Of a stretch of DNA of 64,000 bases, positions 18,789-27,181 are shown in pieces. Positions within the stretch are counted from its first letter, which is position 1. Each line of letters starts with the position of its first letter. Location of the stretch: NCBI RefSeq assembly GCF_019331805.1, contig NZ_JAHBBE010000010.1:1-64000 (forward strand), in the 5' to 3' direction. A program made the position numbers and the translations under genes. The notes beneath the pieces are model-generated. The model had not been told where the DNA came from, did not search any database, and was given only the letters and a program-made list of their open reading frames with translations. The DNA is from Bifidobacterium pongonis. GTDB taxonomy: Bacteria > Actinomycetota > Actinomycetes > Actinomycetales > Bifidobacteriaceae.

Positions 18789-20114
18789 GTGGCTGAGAAC
18801 AAAGAAGACGTGCTGCACGTTGAAGGCGGCCGCCCGCTGAATGGCACGATTAAGGTGCGTGGCGCGAAGAATTTCGTCAGCAAGGCCATGGTGGCCGCGC
18901 TGCTTGCACCCGGTACGAGCGTCCTGAAGAACGTTCCCGAGATCCGCGACGTGTACGTGGTCTCCGACCTGCTGCGTCTGCACGGCGTTGACGTGGCGTT
19001 CGACGGCAATAACGGAACCGTCACCATCGACGCCACCAACGTCAATCTGGCCGACGTGGCCGACGTGGACACCCTGTCCGGATCGTCGCGTATTCCGATC
19101 CTGTTCTCCGGCCCGCTGCTGCACCGACTGGGCGAGGCGTTCATCCCCGCGCTCGGCGGCTGCAACATCGGCGGCAGGCCGATCGACTTCCATCTGGACA
19201 CGTTGCGCAAGCTCGGCGCCGACGTGAACAAGGAGCATCGCGACGGCATCCACATCACCGCACCGCACGGTCTGCACGGCGCGAAGATCCACCTGCCGTA
19301 CCCCTCCGTGGGTGCCACCGAGCAGACCCTGCTCGCGGCCGTCCTGGCCGAAGGCAAAACCGAACTTTCCGGTGCCGCCACCGAACCCGAGATCATGGAT
19401 CTGGTCGCCGTCCTGCAGAAGATGGGCGCGATCATCTCCGTCGACGTCGACCGCACCTTCCGCATCGAAGGCGTCAAGGAGCTCAAGGGCTACACGCACA
19501 CCTCCCTGACCGACCGCATCGAGGCCGCCAGCTGGGCTTCCGCCGCGCTGGCCACCCACGGCGACATCTTCGTCAAGGGTGCCACCCAGCCGGAGATGAT
19601 GACCTTCCTCAACGTGTTCCGCAAGGTCGGCGGCGAATTCGACATCACCGATTCGGGAATCCGCTTCTGGCATCCGGGCGGCGATCTGAAGCCCGTCGCC
19701 ATCGAAACCGACGTGCATCCCGGTTTCATGACCGACTGGCAGCAGCCGCTCGTGGTGGCGCTGACCCAGGCCAAGGGCCTGTCGATCGTGCACGAAACCG
19801 TGTACGAGAACCGTTTCGGTTTCACCAAGCCGCTGGTGCAGATGGGCGCGACCGTGCAGCTGTACCGTGAATGCCTCGGATCGCTGCCGTGCCGTTTCCA
19901 GCAGCGCAACTACAAGCATTCCGCGGTGATCTTCGGACCGACCCCGCTCACCGGGCGCGACATCGACGTGCCGGATCTGCGTGGCGGTTTCAGCCATCTC
20001 ATCGCCGCACTGGCCGCCAAGGGCCCGTCCGACGTGCATGGCATCAGCCTGATCGATCGCGGCTACGCGGACTTCCGCGGCAAGCTCGAAGCGTTGGGCG
20101 CGGATTTCGACTGA
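18789..20114 (+). CDS. murA: UDP-N-acetylglucosamine 1-carboxyvinyltransferase
   Basis: MurA transfers enolpyruvate from PEP to UDP-GlcNAc, the first committed step of peptidoglycan synthesis, in the cytoplasm. The 441-residue protein has the two inside-out alpha/beta barrels of the EPSP synthase family. RGAKNF near residue 24 contains the conserved Lys/Asn pair, and GGCNIGGRPID carries Cys125 at the position of the catalytic, fosfomycin-reactive cysteine. GTG start with AGAGAGG upstream. It is transcribed alone, with a hairpin after the stop, ahead of the acyltransferase. Family members sometimes occur in two copies per genome; which paralogue this is cannot be told from the window. Confidence 0.92.
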   Translation: MAENKEDVLHVEGGRPLNGTIKVRGAKNFVSKAMVAALLAPGTSVLKNVPEIRDVYVVSDLLRLHGVDVAFDGNNGTVTIDATNVNLADVADVDTLSGSSRIPILFSGPLLHRLGEAFIPALGGCNIGGRPIDFHLDTLRKLGADVNKEHRDGIHITAPHGLHGAKIHLPYPSVGATEQTLLAAVLAEGKTELSGAATEPEIMDLVAVLQKMGAIISVDVDRTFRIEGVKELKGYTHTSLTDRIEAASWASAALATHGDIFVKGATQPEMMTFLNVFRKVGGEFDITDSGIRFWHPGGDLKPVAIETDVHPGFMTDWQQPLVVALTQAKGLSIVHETVYENRFGFTKPLVQMGATVQLYRECLGSLPCRFQQRNYKHSAVIFGPTPLTGRDIDVPDLRGGFSHLIAALAAKGPSDVHGISLIDRGYADFRGKLEALGADFD

Positions 20115-20126
20115 CGGATATTCTCC

Positions 20127-20153
20127 GGGCCCGTGCCGTTGCGGTACGGGCCC
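20127..20153 (+). terminator. murA terminator
   Basis: GGGCCCGTGCCG pairs with CGGTACGGGCCC around a TTG loop; the tail is TCATCATT. Confidence 0.7.
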
Positions 20154-20243
20154 TCATCATTGTGCGGATCGATGCGCAGGCATGGCGGATCCGCGAACGA
20201 ATCGACGAATCGAATCGGTCGCCCGCTAGGGCACCGTGTGGGG

Positions 20244-20249
20244 CACAAT
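20244..20249 (+). promoter_or_regulatory. -10 box of the acyltransferase gene
   Basis: CACAAT seven bases before ATG 20257, identical in box and spacing to the one before 40321. No Shine-Dalgarno is present at this start. Confidence 0.5.
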
Positions 20250-20256
20250 AGAAGGC

Positions 20257-21138
20257 ATGGCATCCAAAGGAAAACCCTCGCCGCGTTCGGCGGTCAAACC
20301 GTTGAGCGACGAGCAGGTAGCGAAGCTCGCGCAGCATCATCATCTCGTGGAACCCTTGCACGATCTGCCCAACGAGCCGCGCACCGTCAATGAAGCGGAG
20401 ATCGCCGCGCAGAATCCCAAGGTGACCAGGCGTCTGCTCACCGGATGCGACGTGGTGTTGCACAATCGCAGCAAGGTGCGCGCATGGGGATTGGAGAACA
20501 TCCCCGAAACCGGTCCGTTCATCACCGCAGCCACCCATGTGACCATGTACGACGTGTTCGTGCCGATGGTTTCGCTGTTCCATCAGGGCCGCCGCCCGAG
20601 GTACATGGCCAAAGCCGAAATGGCGACATGGCCGCTGATCGGCAAATGGTTCCAGGCCGTGGGCATGCAGCCGGTCCGCCGCCGCAGCGGCCAGGCGCGG
20701 GCGATCGAGGAGACCTCCGTCGACATTCTCACCTCCGGGCGTCCGCTCACCGTATGGCCCGAAGGCACGGTGACCCGTGACCCGCAGAAGTGGCCGATGA
20801 GCATGAAGAACGGCGTGGGCATGATCGCCTTGGAGGCGTCGCGCCGTTGCGGCAAGCAGATTCCGCTGTTCTGCGCCGTGACGTGGGGCGCCGCGAGCAT
20901 CAACCATCTGTGGCCGTGGCCACGCAAGAACGTGGTGATGTGCTACGACACCCGTCTCGATTATGCGGATTTGCTGGAACATCAGGATTCGTGGGGCGAA
21001 TGGCCGGATGCCGAGGACGCCGACGAACTCACCCGCCGCATCCGCGTGCGCATGACTCAGATCATGGAGGAGATCCGTGGCGAGAAGGCACCGGACGGGT
21101 ATTGGGATTTCCGCACGATGAAGCGGGTCACCGACTGA
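20257..21138 (+). CDS. plsC: 1-acyl-sn-glycerol-3-phosphate acyltransferase family protein
   Basis: This 293-residue PlsC-type acyltransferase would add an acyl chain to lysophosphatidic acid (or a related acceptor) at the membrane. Family motifs are a variant of the H-x4-D active site (THVTMYD), the glycerol-phosphate site VWPEGTVTRD, and the third block around QIPLFCAVTWG. The ATG at 20257 is chosen because a -10 box ends seven bases upstream (leaderless); a GTG at 20236 would add seven residues. It is followed by gpsA, which makes the glycerol-3-phosphate backbone, so both act in phospholipid synthesis. The precise acceptor is inferred from context only. Confidence 0.85.
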   Translation: MASKGKPSPRSAVKPLSDEQVAKLAQHHHLVEPLHDLPNEPRTVNEAEIAAQNPKVTRRLLTGCDVVLHNRSKVRAWGLENIPETGPFITAATHVTMYDVFVPMVSLFHQGRRPRYMAKAEMATWPLIGKWFQAVGMQPVRRRSGQARAIEETSVDILTSGRPLTVWPEGTVTRDPQKWPMSMKNGVGMIALEASRRCGKQIPLFCAVTWGAASINHLWPWPRKNVVMCYDTRLDYADLLEHQDSWGEWPDAEDADELTRRIRVRMTQIMEEIRGEKAPDGYWDFRTMKRVTD

Positions 21139-21252
21139 ACTTGATTCCGTGGCCATGCGTGGCGTCGGGCCGTTACGGCCGGGCGTCGGCATCGCATGGG
21201 TTGCGGAACGACGTATCGAACCATCCACGCGCAAGGATAAGGAAGTGGACAA

Positions 21253-22251
21253 ATGACGAATGTTACCGTGCTGGGCGCCGGAGCATGGGGCACCGCCTTC
21301 GGGCAGGTGCTCGCCGACGCGGGCAATGATGTGACCATGTGGGCCATCGAACCGGAGATCGTGGAAGGCATCCGCGACCATCATCGCAATGCCGTGCGTC
21401 TGCCGGTCGTGGACCGTCTGCCGGACAATATGACCGCGACCGGCGATCGCGCCGAAGCGGTCCGTGGCGCCGAAATCGTCGTGGTCGCCATCGCTGCGCA
21501 GTTCGCCCGCGTGGCGCTCACCGAGTTCAAGGGACTGATCCCCGAAGACGCGATCGTGGTGAGCCTGATGAAGGGCATCGAACGCGGCACCAACAAGCGT
21601 ATGGATGAGGTCGTGCGCGAATCGCTCGACCTGGATGCCGCGCATTTCGCCGCCGTGTCCGGCCCGAACCTGTCGAAGGAGATCGCCGTGCGCCAGCCGG
21701 CGGCCACCGTGGTCGGATGCGCCGATCTCGCCAACGCCGAAAGAGTCGCCCGCGCCTGCACCACCGACTATTTCAAGGCGTTCGTCACCACCGATGTCAT
21801 CGGCCTGGAAATGTGCGGCAGCCTGAAGAACGTGGTGGCTTTGGCCGTGGGCATGGCCCGTGGCGCCGGTTACGGCGAGAACACCGCCGCCATGATCGAA
21901 ACCCGTGGTTTGGCCGAGCTCACCGCGCTGGGCGAAGCCGCCGGAGCCGATCCGAAGACCTTCGCCGGTCTCGCCGGCGTGGGCGATCTCATCGCCACCT
22001 GCGGCTCCCCGCTGAGCCGCAACTACACCTTCGGCGCCAATCTCGGCAAGGGCCTGACCCCCGATGAGGCGGCCAAGGTCAGCAACGGCGTCGCCGAAGG
22101 CGTGCCGACCACGGCCGCCGTGGTCGCGCTCGGCGAACAGTACGGCGTGCCCACGCCGCTGGCCAACGCCATGAACCGTGTACTTGAGGAAGGCATCTCC
22201 TGCGCCGACATGCTGGCGCAACTATTCGACGGTAATATCACCGCCGAGTGA
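21253..22251 (+). CDS. gpsA: Glycerol-3-phosphate dehydrogenase [NAD(P)+]
   Basis: This 332-residue enzyme reduces dihydroxyacetone phosphate to sn-glycerol-3-phosphate for phospholipid synthesis. The Rossmann start GAGAWGTAFGQVLADAG is at residues 7-23. SGPNLSKEIA and the catalytic-lysine segment SLKNVVALAVGMARG are in the middle, and GVGDLIATC with the NY-F-G segment is toward the end. The ATG has AAGGAAG upstream. ddl begins 16 bases after the stop, and plsC lies upstream on the same strand, so an operon joining lipid and wall precursor synthesis is likely. Confidence 0.95.
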   Translation: MTNVTVLGAGAWGTAFGQVLADAGNDVTMWAIEPEIVEGIRDHHRNAVRLPVVDRLPDNMTATGDRAEAVRGAEIVVVAIAAQFARVALTEFKGLIPEDAIVVSLMKGIERGTNKRMDEVVRESLDLDAAHFAAVSGPNLSKEIAVRQPAATVVGCADLANAERVARACTTDYFKAFVTTDVIGLEMCGSLKNVVALAVGMARGAGYGENTAAMIETRGLAELTALGEAAGADPKTFAGLAGVGDLIATCGSPLSRNYTFGANLGKGLTPDEAAKVSNGVAEGVPTTAAVVALGEQYGVPTPLANAMNRVLEEGISCADMLAQLFDGNITAE

Positions 22252-22267
22252 AAGGACCAAGAAGAAT

Positions 22268-23401
22268 ATGGCTAAGAAACGCATCATGGTGCTGTACGGC
22301 GGTCGTGCCGACGAGCATTCCATCTCCTGCATCTCCACAGCCGGCGTGCTGAAGGCGATTGATTCCGAACGCTTCGACGTCGTTCCCGTGGGCATCACCA
22401 AGGCCGGCAAGTGGGTCGTCGACGGTGAGGATCCGCGCGGCTGGAGCCTTGAAGGCGGTGCCCTGCCGGAAGTCGTCGCCACGCCCGGTTCGCGCGCGGT
22501 CACGCTGGATGTTTCCCTCGGCCAGGATGGTTTCTTCGCGGATGATCCCGACCAGCCCGGTCATGTGGTCTCCCTTGGCCATATCGACGCGGTGTTCCCC
22601 GTACTGCACGGCGTGTACGGCGAGGACGGCACCGTGCAGGGTCTGCTGGAAATGATGAACGTGCCGTACGTCGGTTGCGGCGTGTTCGCGTCCGCGGCGT
22701 GCATGGATAAGCATTACACCAAGATCGTGCTGAATTCCGCGGGCATTCCCACCGCGCCCGGCATCATGGTCGATGCGCGTACCGCCACTGGCGAATCGGC
22801 GTACGAGGCGGCGAAGGCGGCCAAGCTCGCCTACCCGCTGTTCGTCAAGCCGTCCCGCGCGGGTTCCAGCTTCGGTGTGACCAAGGTCGATCAGGTCGAG
22901 GATGAGCAGGCGCAGATTGCGGCTTTGGGTGCCGCGGTGGCCGAGGCCGGCAAACATGACTGGAAGGTGCTGGTCGAGCAGGGCATCGACGCCAGGGAGA
23001 TCGAATGCGCCGTGCTGTGCGCCGCTCCGGGCGACGAGCCCGAGGTCAGCTGGCCGGGCGAGATCGTGCTGGATCACCGCGATCAGGGCGACGACCAGTT
23101 CTACGATTTCGACTCCAAGTACATGGATTCCTCCGCATCGCATGTGGAAGTGCCCGCGAACCTGCCGGTGAGCGTGCTGGAGGATGTGCGCGACGTGGCC
23201 CGCCGCGCGTTCAAGGCGGTGGATGGCGCGGGCCTGAGCCGCGTCGACACGTTCGTCACTCCCGACGGCACGGTGATGGTGAACGAGATCAACACGATGC
23301 CGGGATTCACGCCGATCTCGATGTACCCCAAGGCCTGGGAGGCGTCCGGAATCGGCTACACCGAGCTCATCACGCGCCTGATCGAAGGCGTGCTGCGCTG
23401 A
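22268..23401 (+). CDS. ddl: D-alanine--D-alanine ligase
   Basis: This 377-residue ATP-grasp ligase joins two D-alanines for the peptidoglycan stem peptide. The N-terminal motif is VLYGGRADEHSISCIS, followed by HGVYGEDGTVQGLLE, the FVKPSRAGSSFGVTKV ATP loop, and the C-terminal MVNEINTMPGFT with the Mg-binding Asn/Glu. The ATG at 22268 has AAAGGA upstream and gives the normal family N-terminus; in-frame codons upstream overlap gpsA and are discarded. It is the last gene of the plsC-gpsA-ddl run and ends before a bidirectional hairpin. Confidence 0.95.
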   Translation: MAKKRIMVLYGGRADEHSISCISTAGVLKAIDSERFDVVPVGITKAGKWVVDGEDPRGWSLEGGALPEVVATPGSRAVTLDVSLGQDGFFADDPDQPGHVVSLGHIDAVFPVLHGVYGEDGTVQGLLEMMNVPYVGCGVFASAACMDKHYTKIVLNSAGIPTAPGIMVDARTATGESAYEAAKAAKLAYPLFVKPSRAGSSFGVTKVDQVEDEQAQIAALGAAVAEAGKHDWKVLVEQGIDAREIECAVLCAAPGDEPEVSWPGEIVLDHRDQGDDQFYDFDSKYMDSSASHVEVPANLPVSVLEDVRDVARRAFKAVDGAGLSRVDTFVTPDGTVMVNEINTMPGFTPISMYPKAWEASGIGYTELITRLIEGVLR

Positions 23402-23426
23402 GTCGGCTGAACATACAGCGGAAACA

Positions 23427-23467
23427 ACAGTGGAGGGTCGTCCGAATTTCGGGCGACCCTCCACTGT
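23427..23467. terminator. Bidirectional terminator between ddl and tetR
   Basis: ACAGTGGAGGGTCG pairs with CGACCCTCCACTGT, extended inward by CCGAA/TTCGG. It lies between convergent genes and serves either strand; the tails are only moderately T-rich. Confidence 0.75.
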
Positions 23468-23556
23468 ATATGTGCGGTGCGTGCGGTTTCTCGCGGTTTC
23501 CACGGTTCCCGAGGATCCCGCGTTTCCCGCGATCCGCGTGACTCGGGCCTACGGAA

Positions 23557-24177
23557 TCAGTGCGCGGCTTTCCGCCCGGTCGGCAGGCAGTTCTCCAACA
23601 GCAGGGCGTAGACGCGGACGGCGAGCGCGGTGGCGTCATCATCCGCCAAGGGGCTGGTGTCGCGATTTTCGTTCATCTGCAGCCAGCGGCTCAGCATGCC
23701 CATGATGCCGCCGATGATGAAGTCGAGCATCAGATCGGTACGTGAATCCACATCCTCGGGCGCGAGTCCCAGTACAAGCAGCAGGGCTTCGCGCTCGTTG
23801 TCGTGGAAGGCCGAATACAGTACGGGGTCGGTGTGCGGGCCGACGATCATGGTCAGGCGGCTCGTGCGTTTGCGTTCCTCATCGGTGGAGATGAGTTCGC
23901 CGACGTGCCTGCGCCAATGCTGCAGGTCCGGCACGTTGCCGGCGCCGCCGCTCTGCACCAGCGGCGAGCGGTTCACTTCATCGTGGATGGCGCGGTAGGC
24001 CAGTTCGTCGAGCTTGTTGAAATGGTAGTAGAACGAGTTTCTGTTCACGTTCGCTCTGCGTACGATGTCGGTGACCGTGATGCTCCGGTAGTTGCGTTCG
24101 CTGAGCAGCTGCCAGAAGGTGTCGATCATGCGTTGGATGGCTGAAGGCGTGTCGCAATCAAGGCGAGGACGGGGCAT
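23557..24177 (-). CDS. TetR/AcrR family transcriptional regulator
   Basis: This 206-residue protein has an N-terminal TetR helix-turn-helix (about residues 28-55: ITVTDIVRRANVNRNSF then YYHF) and a C-terminal helical ligand/dimer region of about 140 residues with no recognisable effector class. The ATG has AGGAGC seven bases upstream. A perfect palindrome, GACAATTGTC, lies 13 bases before the start and is a candidate autoregulatory operator. Upstream on the same strand is an alpha/beta hydrolase; whether the two are co-regulated is unknown. Local target genes are not obvious. Confidence 0.88.
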   Translation of the reverse strand: MPRPRLDCDTPSAIQRMIDTFWQLLSERNYRSITVTDIVRRANVNRNSFYYHFNKLDELAYRAIHDEVNRSPLVQSGGAGNVPDLQHWRRHVGELISTDEERKRTSRLTMIVGPHTDPVLYSAFHDNEREALLLVLGLAPEDVDSRTDLMLDFIIGGIMGMLSRWLQMNENRDTSPLADDDATALAVRVYALLLENCLPTGRKAAH

Positions 24178-24189
24178 CGTTGCTCCTTT

Positions 24190-24199
24190 GACAATTGTC
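24190..24199 (-). promoter_or_regulatory. Palindrome, candidate TetR operator
   Basis: Perfect 10-bp palindrome GACAATTGTC between the tetR Shine-Dalgarno and its promoter region. Position fits negative autoregulation; binding is inference. Confidence 0.4.
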
Positions 24200-24248
24200 C
24201 GTTCGATGTTTTTCGATAACTAGACATCAATACTACTAGCTGTTGGGA

Positions 24249-25460
24249 CTATCTGGTGATATTTCGATTTCGGGCCGTGGCGGCCGCGGCCAGCATGCGC
24301 ATGGCCTCCAACAGGTGTTTGCGTTCGTCCGGGGTCAGACCGACGATCGCGCCGATCATGCTCGGCAACGAGAGCGGCATCGAGGCGATGAGCCCGGAGA
24401 AGGTGGTGGCTCCGCTGGCGCGGATCACTTGGAACAGCGCGTCCACCGCATGTTCGCGTTCCTCACGGCTCAAACCGGTCATCCAACGGTTGAACGAGGA
24501 GTTGAACTCGTGGGAGCTGGGCGCGATGTCGTTCACGCGCACGAAAGCGTCGCCGTCGACCTGCCAGGCGAACGCGAAATGCTGCATCAGCCCTTCGCAG
24601 TCGGCTTTGACCACGACGCACGGTTCCGGCGTTTCCAACACCATGCCGATGATCGAGGAGTCAGGTACGATTTTCGACACCCGTTCCACCGTGGACAGGT
24701 AGCGTTCGCCGGTCACCACGTATTCGGGGAATCCGGGGCCGTCCAGCGAATACACCGCAGTGATGCGCTTGCGTACCGCCTCCGGGGCTTCCATCGCCGC
24801 GTACACGGCGGAATTGCCGCCTTTGGAATGCCCGGTCAGGATCATGCTGCCGGGCCAGAGTTTCGCCACCGCGCACACGTATTCGGCTGCCATCCGCTGG
24901 GAGGGGACCGGGTATTGGAAGGCCATGTTGAAGTCTTCCTTCCAACCCACCAGCGAATCGTCGGTGCCGCGGAACGAGAGGACGAGCGTGCCGTCGGGCA
25001 GCATGAAGGTGAGCGCCGCCGTCTGCGTCTGCTCGTCGGCGTCGAAGCGTTCCGCGAACGCGCCCACATGCAGGCCGGAGAATCGGGGATTGCCGGCCAC
25101 GGTGCGCACGAATGAATGGGTGATCGCGGGGTCGGTGAAGTTGACGGCATGCACTTGATGTTGGCAGGCGACGTCGGCCCCGCCGTGCAGCACCTCATCC
25201 ATCTGCTTGAGGGTGACGGGTGAGAACGGTGCATGGAACAGCGTTTTCGCGCTTTGGAGCGGATGATGCCGGTCCGGTTTGAAATTGCGCATCCTGGCGA
25301 AGAACGTGCCGTAGGCGTTGCGCTCGTCGTCCAGATCGGGGACGAGCGTGGGAATATCCTCATACGCCAGTTGCGCCAGGATCAGAGCGTCCACCTCGTT
25401 GAACGGGAGTTCCTCGAACGAACGCTGCTCCTCGCGCGCGTAATCGATGATATTGCCCAC
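24249..25460 (-). CDS. Alpha/beta hydrolase, Mbeg1-like (DUF2974)
   Basis: This 403-residue protein resembles the lipase-like Mbeg1/DUF2974 family. It has SFRGTDDSLVGWKEDF (lipase class 3-like oxyanion region), the nucleophile elbow GHSKGGNSA, and a downstream Asp/His-bearing region (SLDGPGFPEY, and SSHEF for the possible His). There is no signal peptide, so it is probably cytoplasmic. GTG start with AGGGAG five bases upstream; a minus-strand TAGAAT lies in the upstream gap. It is followed by tetR on the same strand. The substrate is unknown; esterase or lipase activity is inferred from family. Confidence 0.82.
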   Translation of the reverse strand: MGNIIDYAREEQRSFEELPFNEVDALILAQLAYEDIPTLVPDLDDERNAYGTFFARMRNFKPDRHHPLQSAKTLFHAPFSPVTLKQMDEVLHGGADVACQHQVHAVNFTDPAITHSFVRTVAGNPRFSGLHVGAFAERFDADEQTQTAALTFMLPDGTLVLSFRGTDDSLVGWKEDFNMAFQYPVPSQRMAAEYVCAVAKLWPGSMILTGHSKGGNSAVYAAMEAPEAVRKRITAVYSLDGPGFPEYVVTGERYLSTVERVSKIVPDSSIIGMVLETPEPCVVVKADCEGLMQHFAFAWQVDGDAFVRVNDIAPSSHEFNSSFNRWMTGLSREEREHAVDALFQVIRASGATTFSGLIASMPLSLPSMIGAIVGLTPDERKHLLEAMRMLAAAATARNRNITR

Positions 25461-25519
25461 GATCGCTCCCTTCAGCTTGCGTACACCGTTATTCTACGGT
25501 CGCTTGGCCGAACCGGGTG

Positions 25520-26560
25520 TCATTGCGCTTCCAGCAGCGCCATCGCCTCCTGGTAGCTGGGGCATACCGGCACACCGTAATCGCTGTTCTTGATGGCGAG
25601 CGACGCGGCCGCGTTGGCGATGCGCACCGCATCGGTGAGCGACCAGCCTTTGGCCAGCATGGCGCACATCACGCCCGTATGGCACGACCCGGCGGAACGC
25701 GTATGCACCGCCTTGGTGGGGAATCCTTCGATATGCTCCACCTGGCCGCCCGGCTGACGCACCCAGGCGCCCCTCGACCCGGCGCGGACCACCAGCGGCG
25801 CGCGCAGCGCGTTGCCGAGCTCCTCGCACAGCAGTTTCATCGTCTTGTCGAATCCGCCGCCCACCGTCATCGTGGAGCTTTCGTCGATATGCACGCCCAG
25901 CCTGTCGGCGAGGGTGCCGGCCTCCTGCCTGTTGCATGACCAGATCGGGCGGGCGAGCACCAGATCCTCGATCATCTTGTCGCTCACCTGATTGAGCGCG
26001 TTGGTGGAGTTGAGCACCAGCGTCCAGTCGCGTTTGCGTGGATCGTTGCCCGCGCGGCGGATGAACGCGTCGAGGCCCGCAGCCGTCTGGTTCATGAGGG
26101 TGTTGCCGCCGATATGCACCACGGCGCCGTGGGGAGGGTTGATCGCGTCGAAGGTGTGCTCGTCGCCGCTCGCCTCCGCGCCGTAATGCGCGATGTAGGT
26201 TTTCCGCTCGTCCTCGTCCTGGAACACCAGTCGGAATCCGGAATCCTCGTCGTCGATGTTCATGCCGATATGGTCGATGCCGTTGCGGCGCAGAAGCATC
26301 CTGATCGCCGTCGCCCAAACGCCGTCGCCGATCACGCCGGCATGCTGCGCTTTGACGCCCATGCGGCTGGCCGCGTCGAGGATGCGGTAGCTGCCGCCCG
26401 GTGTGGGCTTGGTGTGGCTGGTCATCGCGAAATCGCCGGCCTGTGGCATTTCGTCCACGTCCAGCATGACGTCCATCCATACCTGTCCCAACGAGATCAC
26501 CGTGGGTTTATCGGCTGCGCTGCCGCCATTGCGTCGGGGAATGATCGTGCCGAGTCGCAT
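25520..26560 (-). CDS. PfkB-family carbohydrate kinase with altered active site
   Basis: This 346-residue ribokinase-fold protein has PGGSYRILDAASRMGV, GVIGDG, and a C-terminal helix with AVRIANAAASLAI, as in PfkB sugar kinases. The normally invariant anion-hole/catalytic motif (D-T-x-G-A-G-D) reads H-T-R-S-A-G-S here, so the catalytic base Asp is replaced by Ser292 and the next residues are C-H-T-G. This may mean altered or lost phosphotransfer, or a subfamily with a different base. The ATG has AAGGAGG seven bases upstream. There are no sugar transporter genes beside it, so the substrate cannot be guessed. Confidence 0.8.
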   Translation of the reverse strand: MRLGTIIPRRNGGSAADKPTVISLGQVWMDVMLDVDEMPQAGDFAMTSHTKPTPGGSYRILDAASRMGVKAQHAGVIGDGVWATAIRMLLRRNGIDHIGMNIDDEDSGFRLVFQDEDERKTYIAHYGAEASGDEHTFDAINPPHGAVVHIGGNTLMNQTAAGLDAFIRRAGNDPRKRDWTLVLNSTNALNQVSDKMIEDLVLARPIWSCNRQEAGTLADRLGVHIDESSTMTVGGGFDKTMKLLCEELGNALRAPLVVRAGSRGAWVRQPGGQVEHIEGFPTKAVHTRSAGSCHTGVMCAMLAKGWSLTDAVRIANAAASLAIKNSDYGVPVCPSYQEAMALLEAQ

Positions 26561-26710
26561 ACTATCCTCCTTGATGACATGTCGAAGAATAATCGGATTA
26601 TCCCAAGTTATTGTTCAGGATTCTAAGTCCGTAAACTGGAAGCTTGATGGGAGCTTGCGCTGTGAACGAACATGTGCGGTGATGTCCCGAGTCCATGTCC
26701 TTCCGGCCAT

Positions 26711-26739
26711 TTGCCAATTGTCTGGGGTGGTTGTATAGT
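26711..26739 (+). promoter_or_regulatory. rpmB promoter
   Basis: TTGCCA (26711-26716), exactly 17 bases, TATAGT (26734-26739). This is one of the best sigma-70-type promoters in the window and gives an untranslated leader of about 80 bases before rpmB. Confidence 0.8.
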
Positions 26740-26824
26740 TGAGAAGTTGTGTGTTCAGCCGCTCGGTAACGTGCGGTCTGGATTACGCAGACTTGCAAGT
26801 CAATGTAAACGTAGGGAGACCATC

Positions 26825-27019
26825 ATGGCAGCTCGTTGTGCAGTGTGTGGCAGGGGTCCGCAGGTCGGATACACCGTGTCCCATTCGCATATCCGCAACA
26901 AGCGCACCTTCCGCCCGAACCTCCAGCCGGTGCACACCACCGTTGACGGCGAAAACGTTCGCGTCCGCGTGTGCGTCAAGTGCCTCAAGGCCGGCAAGGT
27001 TCAGCGCGTGGTCGCGTGA
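26825..27019 (+). CDS. rpmB: 50S ribosomal protein L28
   Basis: This 64-residue L28 is a small protein of the large subunit. It begins [15 protein letters not shown] and has [15 protein letters not shown]. Two CxxC pairs (CAVC near residue 5 and CVKC near 53) make it the zinc-binding (C+) form. The ATG has GGGAG upstream. recG follows on the same strand about 160 bases downstream but has its own promoter. Confidence 0.96.
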   Translation: MAARCAVCGRGPQVGYTVSHSHIRNKRTFRPNLQPVHTTVDGENVRVRVCVKCLKAGKVQRVVA

Positions 27020-27168
27020 GTGCGAGATACATCGCGTTGAAACCCCGTTCGAGTTCCGACTCGGCGGGGTTTTGCTGTATTTGCGCGCATAAGTGAGATC
27101 CGGGGCGCTTGGGCAAGGCCGTGCCGAGCGCCGGGGGACGGTGGCGCGGAAGCCAGTATGGGTATGGA

Positions 27169-27174
27169 TAGTAT
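27169..27174 (+). promoter_or_regulatory. -10 box of recG
   Basis: TAGTAT seven bases before ATG 27182, which has no Shine-Dalgarno. It indicates a leaderless start at residue 9 of the longest open frame. Confidence 0.5.
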
Positions 27175-27181
27175 GGGACGT

